15,937 nt of DNA from Flavobacteriaceae bacterium (lineage in GTDB: Bacteria; Bacteroidota; Bacteroidia; Flavobacteriales; Flavobacteriaceae), in NCBI GenBank assembly GCA_002693605.1, contig NZQO01000129.1:1-15937 (forward strand). The letters run 5' to 3'. Each line of letters begins with the position of its first letter. The first letter of the stretch is position 1. A program made the position numbers and the translations under genes. The notes under the pieces are model-generated. The model worked only from the letters and a program-made list of their open reading frames with translations. It was not told where the DNA came from and did not search any database. This document shows, in pieces, positions 1 to 6,648 of the stretch.

Positions 1-77
1 ACCAACTAGGCGATTAAATTTATGTACAGGGTCCTTTGTGGCCCATTTCATAATTGGTTGGTTAGTTAGTTAATGCG
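1..77. other. Unresolved window edge, open frames on both strands
   Basis: Two reading frames stay open to the window edge. On the plus strand a frame from base 2 runs 23 codons and ends in TAA at 71-73 (last residues GWLVS), five bases before the hairpin at 78-106; it could be the tail of a gene convergent with tyrS. On the minus strand an ATG at 51-49 opens 17 codons (MKWATKDPVHKFNRLVG) that leave the window. Neither peptide is recognised. The stretch GGTTGGTTAGTTAGTTAATG (57-75) is a short GTTR-type run. The hairpin has the more U-rich tail in the plus direction, which slightly favours a plus-strand gene end. Confidence 0.25.
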
Positions 78-109
78 GAAAGCCCCCGATATTGTCGGGG
101 GCTTTCTAT
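78..109. terminator. Intrinsic terminator at tyrS 3' end
   Basis: A 12-bp perfect stem (78-89 with 95-106) with core GCCCCCGA/TCGGGGGC encloses the loop TATTG. It begins three bases after the tyrS stop codon (minus strand). The GAAAG/CTTTC ends supply only a short U run in the minus direction. In the plus direction the stem is followed by CTATTTATG, so the element may act on both strands. Confidence 0.8.
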
Positions 110-1408
110 TTATGCTACCTTAATAATATAGTAATTTTTCTTGCCTCGCTGCAGAAGCACGAACTTACCGTCAATTAAATCGGTGGTTGAGATTTCATAG
201 CCTTCCGAAACTTTCTCCTTATTTACCGAAATGCTGTTCTCTTTAAGGGCGCGCCTTGCCTCGCCGTTCGATTTCAGGAATTGGGTGTCTCCCGATAGGG
301 CAGCGATAATATCGAGCCCGTTTTCAATATGGGTACGTGCCACCTCGGCTTGCGGAACTCCCTCAAATACATCGAGAAAAGTCTGTTCGTTTAGCTTCCG
401 TAAATCTTCCGAAGTCGATTTTCCGAATAATATTTCCGAAGCCTTCACGGCATTTTCGTAATCTGCCTCGCTGTGCACGGTGGTGGTCACCTCTTGCGCA
501 AGGCGCTTTTGCAACAACCGAGCATGAGGTGCCTGTTGGTGCTCTTCCACAAGGCGCTCGATCGTTTCTTGGTCTAGGAAGGTAAAAATCTTAATGTACT
601 TTTCGGCATCCTCATCACTGCTATTCAGCCAATATTGGTAAAATTTATAGGGTGACGTTCGGTTGGCGTCCAACCAAATATTCCCGCCCTCGCTTTTTCC
701 GAATTTACTCCCGTCGCTCTTGGTAATTAACGGACAGGTAAGGGCAAAGCCCTTGCCTCCTGCCATTCTTCGAATTAGCTCGGTGCCGGTAGTGATATTG
801 CCCCACTGGTCGCTCCCGCCCATTTGGAGGGTGCACTCGTGGGCGCGGTAAAGGTGGAGAAAATCGTAGCCTTGCACCAACTGGTAGGTAAACTCGGTGA
901 ACGACATGCCCTCGCTGCTCTCGCCGCTTAGCCTGCTTTTAACCGAATCTTTCGCCATCATGTAATTTACGGTGAGGTGCTTGCCAACATCGCGAATAAA
1001 ATCTAGGAACGAAAACTCTTTCATCCAATCATAATTGTTGACCATTACCGCTTGGTTGTCATTCCCGCTTGAGAAATCCAGGAACTGAGACAATTGGTTG
1101 CGCACGCATTCCTGATTATGCCGCAAGGTCTCCTCGTCTAGCAAGTTACGCTCGCTCGACTTGCCCGAAGGGTCGCCAATCATACCGGTGGCCCCGCCAA
1201 CCAAGGCAAACGGCTTGTGCCCACAGCGCTGGTAAAAGGCCAATAACATTATGGGCACCAAGTTGCCAATGTGCAAACTATCTGCGGTAGGATCGAAACC
1301 TACGTAGGCTGCGCGCATTTGTTCCATGAGGTGTGCCTCGGTCTCGGGCATGACGTCGTGCACCATCCCGCGCCATTGTAATTCTTGTACGAAATTCTTC
1401 AGTTCCAA
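110..1408 (-). CDS. tyrS: Tyrosyl-tRNA synthetase
   Basis: This class I aminoacyl-tRNA synthetase charges tRNA-Tyr with tyrosine in the cytoplasm. The 432-residue protein has normal bacterial TyrS length. The HIGH-class signature is HIGN (46-49) in [15 protein letters not shown], the ATP-binding KMSKS equivalent is KFGKS (235-239), and the tyrosine pocket shows [12 protein letters not shown] (194-205). A C-terminal S4-like RNA-binding domain covers about 365-430. The start codon appears to be TTG at 1408: no ATG lies upstream in frame before the promoter, the first internal ATG (residue 15) would remove [10 protein letters not shown], which belongs to the normal N-terminus, and an AAAGGA sequence sits shortly upstream. 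It is transcribed alone, with promoter motif TATCTTTG at 1439-1432 and a hairpin right behind the stop. The identity is certain; the start is well supported. Confidence 0.97.
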   Translation of the reverse strand: MELKNFVQELQWRGMVHDVMPETEAHLMEQMRAAYVGFDPTADSLHIGNLVPIMLLAFYQRCGHKPFALVGGATGMIGDPSGKSSERNLLDEETLRHNQECVRNQLSQFLDFSSGNDNQAVMVNNYDWMKEFSFLDFIRDVGKHLTVNYMMAKDSVKSRLSGESSEGMSFTEFTYQLVQGYDFLHLYRAHECTLQMGGSDQWGNITTGTELIRRMAGGKGFALTCPLITKSDGSKFGKSEGGNIWLDANRTSPYKFYQYWLNSSDEDAEKYIKIFTFLDQETIERLVEEHQQAPHARLLQKRLAQEVTTTVHSEADYENAVKASEILFGKSTSEDLRKLNEQTFLDVFEGVPQAEVARTHIENGLDIIAALSGDTQFLKSNGEARRALKENSISVNKEKVSEGYEISTTDLIDGKFVLLQRGKKNYYIIKVA

Positions 1409-1431
1409 AGTGATTTTCCTTTTGTTTCGGG

Positions 1432-1439
1432 CAAAGATA
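1432..1439 (-). promoter_or_regulatory. tyrS promoter -7 element (TATCTTTG)
   Basis: On the minus strand TATCTTTG matches the Bacteroidota -7 consensus TAnnTTTG exactly. A weak -33 candidate TTTC lies 18 bases upstream. It predicts transcription from about base 1428 with a leader of about 20 bases before the TTG start. Confidence 0.55.
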
Positions 1440-1480
1440 AACCTATGCTTTTTATCTGAAAAGAATCCTTCAAAAAAGAC

Positions 1481-1488
1481 TATTTTTG
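1481..1488 (+). promoter_or_regulatory. Epimerase promoter -7 element (TATTTTTG)
   Basis: TATTTTTG is an exact TAnnTTTG match on the plus strand, only four bases before the ATG at 1493. If used with normal spacing, transcription would start at about 1492, giving a leaderless or near-leaderless mRNA. The -33 region is poor (CTG at 1456-1458, 22 bases upstream), so the assignment is tentative. Confidence 0.4.
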
Positions 1489-1492
1489 AGAT

Positions 1493-2509
1493 ATGATTCT
1501 AGTTACAGGCGGCACCGGACTGGTAGGCTCTCACTTGCTCTTCGAATTGCTCAAGAAGCACGACCGCGTAAGGGCCATTCACCGCGCCAAAAGCAACCTG
1601 CAGCACGTTCGGCATATCTTTTCATATTATACAGATGTTCCCGACACCTATTACAACCGCATTGAGTGGGTACAGGCCAATATACTGGATGTCCCGCGAC
1701 TAACCGATGCCTTTCGTGATATCAATCGCGTATACCATGCGGCCGCCTACATCAGCTTCGACCCAAAAAATTACACCGCCCTACGAAAGGCGAATGTCGA
1801 AGGAACCGCCAACCTTGTGAATCTCTGTATTGCCAACAAGATCGAGAAGCTGTGTTACGTTAGCTCGGTGGCCACCTTGGGAAGTTCGTTGGACAATAAG
1901 CCGATTGATGAGGACACGCACTGGAACCCCGAAGCGAACAATAGCGTTTACGCAATAACCAAGTATGGCGCCGAAATGGAAATCTGGCGCGCCACGCAGG
2001 AGGGAGTCCCTTCTGTAATCGTCAACCCCAGTGTCATTTTTGGGCCCGGATTTTGGAATTCCGGCAGTGGTGCAATAATTACGATGGCCGCCCGCGGCTC
2101 ACGGTATTCTACTTCGGGAAGTACGGGGATATTAGACGTACGCGATGTGGTGCGCGCTATGCTATTGCTAATGGATTCGGAAACCACAAATCGACGTTTC
2201 ATCTTGAATGGAACCAACATTACATTTACGGAAATGATGACCATGTTAACCAAGAAACTGGATGCGAAAGCGCCCACGAAACCACTTCCGAAATGGATTT
2301 GTAGGCTTATGAGCTATTTGGACTGGTTTTCTTCGGTACTTTTCGACACGAAGCGCAAGCTTCCCTTGGCGACCGTACGTTCACTTTATAGCGAGAGTCG
2401 CTACGATGGTAGTGCCCTACAAGATCAGTTTGCAGATTTTGAATATACATCGTTCGAGGCTACAGTTGCCTTTGTGGCCACGCATTACAAGGCAGAGAAG
2501 GGATCTTAG
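1493..2509 (+). CDS. NAD-dependent epimerase/dehydratase (extended SDR)
   Basis: This 338-residue cytoplasmic oxidoreductase belongs to the extended short-chain dehydrogenase superfamily and probably acts on a nucleotide sugar or a similar carbonyl/hydroxyl substrate; the exact substrate cannot be read from the sequence. The N-terminus carries the Rossmann dinucleotide motif TGGTGLVG (5-12). The strand-6 serines lie in YVSSVATLG (122-130), and the catalytic pair is YAITK (Tyr153, Lys157). A conserved NPSVIFGPG segment follows at about 178-186. The gene is divergent from tyrS across 84 bases. It converges on the DUF4296 gene, its TAG (2507-2509) overlapping that gene's TAA, with no terminator between them. 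Family assignment is firm; a specific activity such as UDP-glucose 4-epimerase is not supported. Confidence 0.9.
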   Translation: MILVTGGTGLVGSHLLFELLKKHDRVRAIHRAKSNLQHVRHIFSYYTDVPDTYYNRIEWVQANILDVPRLTDAFRDINRVYHAAAYISFDPKNYTALRKANVEGTANLVNLCIANKIEKLCYVSSVATLGSSLDNKPIDEDTHWNPEANNSVYAITKYGAEMEIWRATQEGVPSVIVNPSVIFGPGFWNSGSGAIITMAARGSRYSTSGSTGILDVRDVVRAMLLLMDSETTNRRFILNGTNITFTEMMTMLTKKLDAKAPTKPLPKWICRLMSYLDWFSSVLFDTKRKLPLATVRSLYSESRYDGSALQDQFADFEYTSFEATVAFVATHYKAEKGS

Positions 2510-2946
2510 TTGTCGGTTACGGGTTCGCTCAGCAAGGGTGTAGCTGTTTTGTCTTCGGAAACCGAATCTTTCATTTCGCCGGCCTTTTCCTCAAAATTGA
2601 GGTTCTTTTCCAAACTATCGGTCACTCTCTGAAGTTCCATCAACCGCTGTTCTACCTTCTGAAAGATTTCGGCATAGGCATCGAGATCGCTCGTGTAAAA
2701 GGCATTGCTCCTGGCAAACTGAACGCTATCTATGCCGTACTTGGCGTACACGAAAGAGTCAAGCTCAATTCCGCGTTCGCGCATCGTGCGATTGTTGATA
2801 CTTGCCGCCGCATTGCCCAGGTAGGTTTCGGTCAAGATTGACACCATTTCTTCCTTGGAAATTAAATTGTCGGGCTTTTCGGGCCGTTCCACATCTTGGC
2901 AACCAAGCAACACAAAAATCGATATGGCGAAGGCTATAAATTTCAT
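2506..2946 (-). CDS. DUF4296 domain-containing lipoprotein
   Basis: This is a small predicted envelope lipoprotein of 146 residues and unknown function. A short hydrophobic signal peptide ends in the lipobox LLGC with Cys16 as the lipidation site. The DUF4296-like region covers about residues 25-110 (KEEMVSILTETYLGNAAA, then the YAKYGIDSVQFARSNAFY stretch), followed by a charged helical segment and a polar tail rich in Ser, Glu and Thr. It is the last gene of the operon with the glycosyltransferase and dihydroorotase, its ATG overlapping the dihydroorotase stop by one base. The family is typical of Bacteroidota and, from memory, often lies next to dihydroorotase. Its stop codon overlaps the stop of the convergent epimerase gene. 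Confidence 0.85.
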   Translation of the reverse strand: MKFIAFAISIFVLLGCQDVERPEKPDNLISKEEMVSILTETYLGNAAASINNRTMRERGIELDSFVYAKYGIDSVQFARSNAFYTSDLDAYAEIFQKVEQRLMELQRVTDSLEKNLNFEEKAGEMKDSVSEDKTATPLLSEPVTDN

Positions 2947-4286
2947 TAGCGGTTAAAGGTTATGCGCTCGCCCCGGCTGCGACCCACAAATTTTGAATTC
3001 TCGTATACCAAGTTTCCATTGACGAGGGTATGGGTGATGCGCGATTTGAAGGTGGTTCCCTCAAAGGGCGACCAGCCACATTTATAGAGAATGTTCTGTC
3101 CGTTCACCGTCCATGGAGCCTGCGGGTTAATCAGTACCAAATCGGCCTTGTAGCCTGGGCGTATAAAGCCGCGGTCTTTCACATCAAAGAGAATGGCCGG
3201 GTTGTGGGCGGTCTTCTGCACGATTTTCTCCACGGAAATCTTTCCGCGGTGGAACATCTCCATCAATGCCACCAGGGCATGCTGCACCAAGGGCCCACCC
3301 GATGGCGCATTGGTGTAATTGCTGTTTTTTTCATCGAGGGTATGTGGTGCATGATCGGTAGCGATCACATCTATACGGTCGTCATTGAGCGCTTTCCATA
3401 GTCCCTCGCGATCGGCCTTGGTCTTTACGGCGGGGTTCCATTTAATTTTCGTGCCCTTTGTTTGGTAGTCCTCATCGGTAAACCAAAGGTGGTGAATGCA
3501 CACTTCCGAAGTTATCTTTTTGTCTTTTAGCGGCTTCTTGTTTCCAAAAAGGTGCGTTTCCTTCTCGGTGGAAAGATGGAAAACGTGCAGGCGCGCACCG
3601 GTTTTCTTCGCGAGCTCTATGGCGCGCGATGACGAAATATAGCAGGCTTTTTCGCTTCGAATAACGGGATGGAGTTCGATGGGAATGTCATCGCCATAGA
3701 TGGCCTTTTGCTTTTTGAGATTTTCACGAATAGTAGCCTCGTCCTCACAATGCGCCGAAATGACCAACTTGGTACTGCTAAATATCTGCTCGAGCACGTC
3801 GGGGTTGTCCACCAGCATATTGCCTGTTGACGAGCCTAGGAAAAGCTTCAGACCAGCTACCTTTGTAGGATCTACCTTTCGGATTTCTTCCAGGTTATCA
3901 TTGGTTCCGCCAAACATAAATGAGTAATTGGCCCATGAGGTTTCACTGGCTATATCAAATTTTTGCTCCAGCAACTCGATGGTCGTAGCCTGCGGAACGG
4001 TGTTTGGCATCTCGATAAAGGTGGTAATACCCCCGGCCACAGCCGCCTTCGATTCGGTTTCGATGGTTGCCTTGTGGGTAAGTCCCGGTTCGCGGAAATG
4101 CACCTGATCGTCAATCATTCCCGGAATGAGGTAGCAGCCATCGCCATCGATCACCTTCGTGTCCGATGACTTGACGCTAATGGTCTCGGAGACTTCGGAG
4201 ATTCGATCGCCCTCTACCAACACATCGCCGCGAAAAATGCGCCCTTCATTTACAATCTCTGCGTTCTTTATTAAAATCGTATTCAT
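2946..4286 (-). CDS. pyrC: Dihydroorotase (class I, Bacteroidota type)
   Basis: The enzyme cyclises N-carbamoyl-aspartate to dihydroorotate, the third step of pyrimidine synthesis. The 446-residue protein has the amidohydrolase layout: small N-terminal beta domain, then a metal-dependent barrel with HFREPG (63-68), the candidate carboxylated lysine Lys147 in GLKLFLG, His179 in SAHCEDE, His237 in VFHLST, and Asp311 in ATDHAPH. In the usual HxHxR metal motif the first His is Gln here (Q61 in DDQVHFR), which I believe is a lineage feature rather than damage because everything else is intact. Length and the HFREPG motif favour dihydroorotase over allantoinase or hydantoinase. The ATG overlaps the upstream glycosyltransferase stop by one base (TAATG), and its own stop overlaps the DUF4296 ATG in the same way. 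Confidence 0.92.
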   Translation of the reverse strand: MNTILIKNAEIVNEGRIFRGDVLVEGDRISEVSETISVKSSDTKVIDGDGCYLIPGMIDDQVHFREPGLTHKATIETESKAAVAGGITTFIEMPNTVPQATTIELLEQKFDIASETSWANYSFMFGGTNDNLEEIRKVDPTKVAGLKLFLGSSTGNMLVDNPDVLEQIFSSTKLVISAHCEDEATIRENLKKQKAIYGDDIPIELHPVIRSEKACYISSSRAIELAKKTGARLHVFHLSTEKETHLFGNKKPLKDKKITSEVCIHHLWFTDEDYQTKGTKIKWNPAVKTKADREGLWKALNDDRIDVIATDHAPHTLDEKNSNYTNAPSGGPLVQHALVALMEMFHRGKISVEKIVQKTAHNPAILFDVKDRGFIRPGYKADLVLINPQAPWTVNGQNILYKCGWSPFEGTTFKSRITHTLVNGNLVYENSKFVGRSRGERITFNR

Positions 4287-5026
4287 TAAATTTCATTAAA
4301 ATTATTGGTTCCGAATAAGCTGTTAAATTTCATCTTGAGCACCCCGAACACAGCTTCTGAGATAATTCCCGTACTCATTTTCGAATCGCCCCGCGTACGG
4401 TCGGTAAAAATTACCGGCACCTCGGTTATTTTGAATTTTGCCAGGTAGGCCTTAAACTTCATTTCAATTTGAAACGCATACCCAACAAATTGTATTTTGT
4501 CCAAATTGATTTTTTCCAGCACGGCGCGTTTATAGCAAATAAACCCGGCGGTGGTATCCTGTACCGGCATTCCGGTAATGAGGCGCACGTATTTCGAGGC
4601 CAGCCACGATAGCAATACGCGGCTCATTGGCCAGTTTACCACGTTTACGCCCTTTATATACCGCGAGCCGATAGCCACATCATATGCTTCACGGTTACAC
4701 GCGTTATAGAGCCTAATTAGGTCGTTTGGGTTGTGCGAAAAATCGGCATCCATTTCAAAAATGAACTGATAATCGCGCTCGAGCGCCCATTTGAACCCAG
4801 AAATATAGGCAGTGCCAAGCCCCAACTTACCTTCCCGTTCCATAAGAAATAGCTTCCCGCCATACTCTGTAGCCAAGGCATTGACCGCAGCCGCGGTTCC
4901 GTCGGGGGAACGATCGTCTACCACCAAAATATCGAACTCCCGCTGTAGTGAAAAAATGTTCCTAATTAGGCGCTCAATGTTCTCAATTTCATTGTAAGTG
5001 GGTATTACCACCACGGCATTACGCAT
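4286..5026 (-). CDS. DPM1-type glycosyltransferase (polyprenol monophosphomannose synthase family)
   Basis: This GT2-family enzyme of 246 residues probably transfers a sugar, typically mannose from GDP-mannose, to a polyprenyl phosphate on the inner face of the cytoplasmic membrane. The GT-A fold is seen in VVVIPTYNEIENIE (5-18), VVDDRSPDGT (35-44), the metal-binding Asp-Ala-Asp in EMDADFSHNP (91-100), and QDTTAGF (156-162), then FTDRTRGDSKMS. There is no C-terminal membrane domain, so it is the short soluble form. I chose the ATG at 5026 because the fold begins directly after it, it follows a GGGGGAG sequence, and a TACATTTG promoter motif sits just upstream; a longer frame to 5104 would start before that promoter. 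It heads the operon with dihydroorotase and DUF4296. The sugar donor is inferred from the family. Confidence 0.88.
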   Translation of the reverse strand: MRNAVVVIPTYNEIENIERLIRNIFSLQREFDILVVDDRSPDGTAAAVNALATEYGGKLFLMEREGKLGLGTAYISGFKWALERDYQFIFEMDADFSHNPNDLIRLYNACNREAYDVAIGSRYIKGVNVVNWPMSRVLLSWLASKYVRLITGMPVQDTTAGFICYKRAVLEKINLDKIQFVGYAFQIEMKFKAYLAKFKITEVPVIFTDRTRGDSKMSTGIISEAVFGVLKMKFNSLFGTNNFNEI

Positions 5027-5043
5027 ACTCCCCCAATTTTGGG

Positions 5044-5051
5044 CAAATGTA
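5044..5051 (-). promoter_or_regulatory. Glycosyltransferase-pyrC operon promoter -7 element (TACATTTG)
   Basis: TACATTTG on the minus strand matches TAnnTTTG exactly and predicts a transcription start near 5040, about 14 bases before the ATG at 5026. No good TTG is seen at the usual -33 distance. Two short perfect inverted repeats flank it: CCCAATTTTGGG (5032-5043) and CACAA-ATAA-TTGTG (5062-5075). Confidence 0.5.
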
Positions 5052-5165
5052 CCGTTTTTTGCACAAATAATTGTGAAGGAAATGGTAAGGGGCCACAATT
5101 TCAAAAATTAATTTGCCGTACCTTTACCGCTAAAACACGGGCCCTTGCAACTAGTTGAGCGACAC

Positions 5166-5798
5166 ATGGAATCTTCCGATTGGGTTACCCTATTGATGGT
5201 AGGCTGCATCGTTCTCCTTACATTGGCAAAGCACTTCTATCCACGTCGCTTCCAGGAATTCGTAATGCTTCCCCTTACCAATAAATACTTTGCCCTTCAG
5301 GGAAAAAACGACACCATCGAGCACCCCTTTAACGTGCTTCTTTTTTTCTGCCAGGCCATTTCGGTTTCCCTCCTAGTATATTTACTGTTCAAGTCGGCAG
5401 ATCCGGTTTTCGTAGGTAACAGCGATTGGCTATTTGTACAGATTCTCACCGGTTATACGGTATTCGTATTGGTTAAATACTGCATCGAGAAAATCGTGGG
5501 CAACGTCTTTTCCATAGACACGATTGTAAATAACTATCTGTACCAGAAATTGAGCTACCGCAATTTTTTGGCGATCGTGGTGTTTTTGGCCAATTTGATA
5601 TTTTTCTATGTGGTCATGCCTACCCGCACGACGCTGTACATTTTTGTAGCCATTTTGGTCGTGCTAAACGGTATTGCACTGTTTTACAGTTACAAAAAAA
5701 ACACCTCGGTAATATTTGGCCATTTCTTTTATTTTATTTTGTATCTTTGCGCACTTGAAATTTCACCTTACATTATACTGTACAAGGCGTTAGTATAA
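5166..5798 (+). CDS. DUF4271 integral membrane protein
   Basis: This is a predicted inner-membrane protein of 210 residues with about six hydrophobic segments (near 5-21, 56-75, 87-106, 133-151, 155-174 and 182-207). No catalytic motif is visible. It resembles the DUF4271 family of Bacteroidota, whose function I do not know. I chose the ATG at 5166; a TTG seven codons upstream is the only longer alternative and adds a polar extension. The gene is divergent from the glycosyltransferase operon and lies 26 bases before hemD on the same strand. That neighbourhood, familiar to me from other Flavobacteriia, hints at a link to haem synthesis or membrane redox chemistry, but this is inference. Its 3' end contains the hemD promoter. 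Confidence 0.8.
   Translation: MESSDWVTLLMVGCIVLLTLAKHFYPRRFQEFVMLPLTNKYFALQGKNDTIEHPFNVLLFFCQAISVSLLVYLLFKSADPVFVGNSDWLFVQILTGYTVFVLVKYCIEKIVGNVFSIDTIVNNYLYQKLSYRNFLAIVVFLANLIFFYVVMPTRTTLYIFVAILVVLNGIALFYSYKKNTSVIFGHFFYFILYLCALEISPYIILYKALV
5715..5749 (+). promoter_or_regulatory. hemD promoter inside the DUF4271 coding region
   Basis: TTTG (5715-5718), 23 bases of AT-rich spacer and TATCTTTG (5742-5749) give one of the best two-part matches to the Bacteroidota promoter in this window. It lies within the last 28 codons of the DUF4271 gene and predicts a transcript starting near 5753, with a leader of about 72 bases to the hemD ATG. Confidence 0.6.
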
Positions 5799-5824
5799 AC
5801 ATTGGAATTTAAAAAAAGCAGCTT

Positions 5825-6571
5825 ATGAAAGTGAAGACTATTTTGGTGTCCCAACCAGAACCTAAAGTTGAAAACTCCCCTTATTTTGATCTGGTCGAAA
5901 AGCAAAAGGTAAAGATTGATTTTCGTCCCTTTATCCATGTGGAGGGTGTCTCTGGTAAAGACGTTCGGGCTCAAAAAGTCGATTTAAGCAAGTACACTGC
6001 CATTATTTTGACCAGTCGCAACGCGGTTGACCATTTTTTTAGGATTGCCGACGAACTTCGCTTCAAGGTGCCAGATACGCTGAAGTATTTCTGCCAGAGC
6101 GAGGCGGTGGCCTATTACCTCCAAAAATACGTCGTTTACAGAAAGCGGAAGATTTACGTAGGTAAGCGCACCTTTACCGAGCTTTCGCCGCTCATCAAAA
6201 AATACAAGACCGAAAAATTCCTATTGCCTTCGTCTGATAAGTTGAAGCCCGAGGTGCCCAGCGTTATGAATGAGCTGAAGGTAGATTGGAAACAAGCTAC
6301 TTTTTACAAGACAGTGGTTAGCGACCTATCTGACCTACGGAACGTATACTATGACATACTCGTATTCTTCAGCCCTAGCGGAATTGTCTCGTTATTCGAG
6401 AATTTCCCCGATTTTAAGCAGAACGACACCCGTATTGCCGTATTTGGGAACACAACGGTAAAAGCCGCTACTGAAAACGGCTTGCGCGTAGACATACAGG
6501 CCCCAACGCCCGAAACACCTTCCATGACGATGGCACTCGAAAAATACATCAAGGAGGCTAACAAGAAATAA
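5825..6571 (+). CDS. hemD: Uroporphyrinogen-III synthase
   Basis: The enzyme closes hydroxymethylbilane with inversion of ring D to give uroporphyrinogen III, the branch point of haem and other tetrapyrroles. The 248-residue length fits the family, which has two similar alpha/beta domains joined by a linker. Sequence is poorly conserved in HemD, but expected marks are present: TSRNAVDHFF (63-72) in the first domain, YKT (161-163), FFSPSGIVSLF (181-191), FGNTTVKAATENGL (207-220) and a C-terminal APTPETPSMTMAL (226-238). It follows the DUF4271 gene by 26 bases and can also be transcribed from the promoter at 5715-5749. A perfect hairpin ends the transcript 20 bases after the stop. No other haem gene is in the window. 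Identity is strong from motifs and context. Confidence 0.9.
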   Translation: MKVKTILVSQPEPKVENSPYFDLVEKQKVKIDFRPFIHVEGVSGKDVRAQKVDLSKYTAIILTSRNAVDHFFRIADELRFKVPDTLKYFCQSEAVAYYLQKYVVYRKRKIYVGKRTFTELSPLIKKYKTEKFLLPSSDKLKPEVPSVMNELKVDWKQATFYKTVVSDLSDLRNVYYDILVFFSPSGIVSLFENFPDFKQNDTRIAVFGNTTVKAATENGLRVDIQAPTPETPSMTMALEKYIKEANKK

Positions 6572-6590
6572 GGTCTTACTATAATCATAT

Positions 6591-6624
6591 AAAAAAAGCG
6601 CTGAATTACTTCAGCGCTTTTTTT
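6591..6624. terminator. Bidirectional terminator between hemD and pckA
   Basis: A perfect 15-bp stem (6591-6605 with 6610-6624) with core AGCGCTGAA/TTCAGCGCT and loop TTAC is bounded by seven A on one side and seven T on the other, so it reads as an intrinsic terminator on both strands. It lies 20 bases after the hemD stop and 25 bases after the pckA stop. Confidence 0.93.
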
Positions 6625-6648
6625 ATAGGTATCTATTACGTCATTAGC

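Noticed and set aside
1409..1492. T-box or other riboswitch upstream of tyrS
   Set aside because: The predicted leader is only about 20 bases, far too short for a T-box, and no T-box core sequence is seen.
5027..5104. Longer start for the glycosyltransferase at 5104
   Set aside because: It lies upstream of the TACATTTG promoter element and adds 26 residues before the normal GT2 N-terminus.
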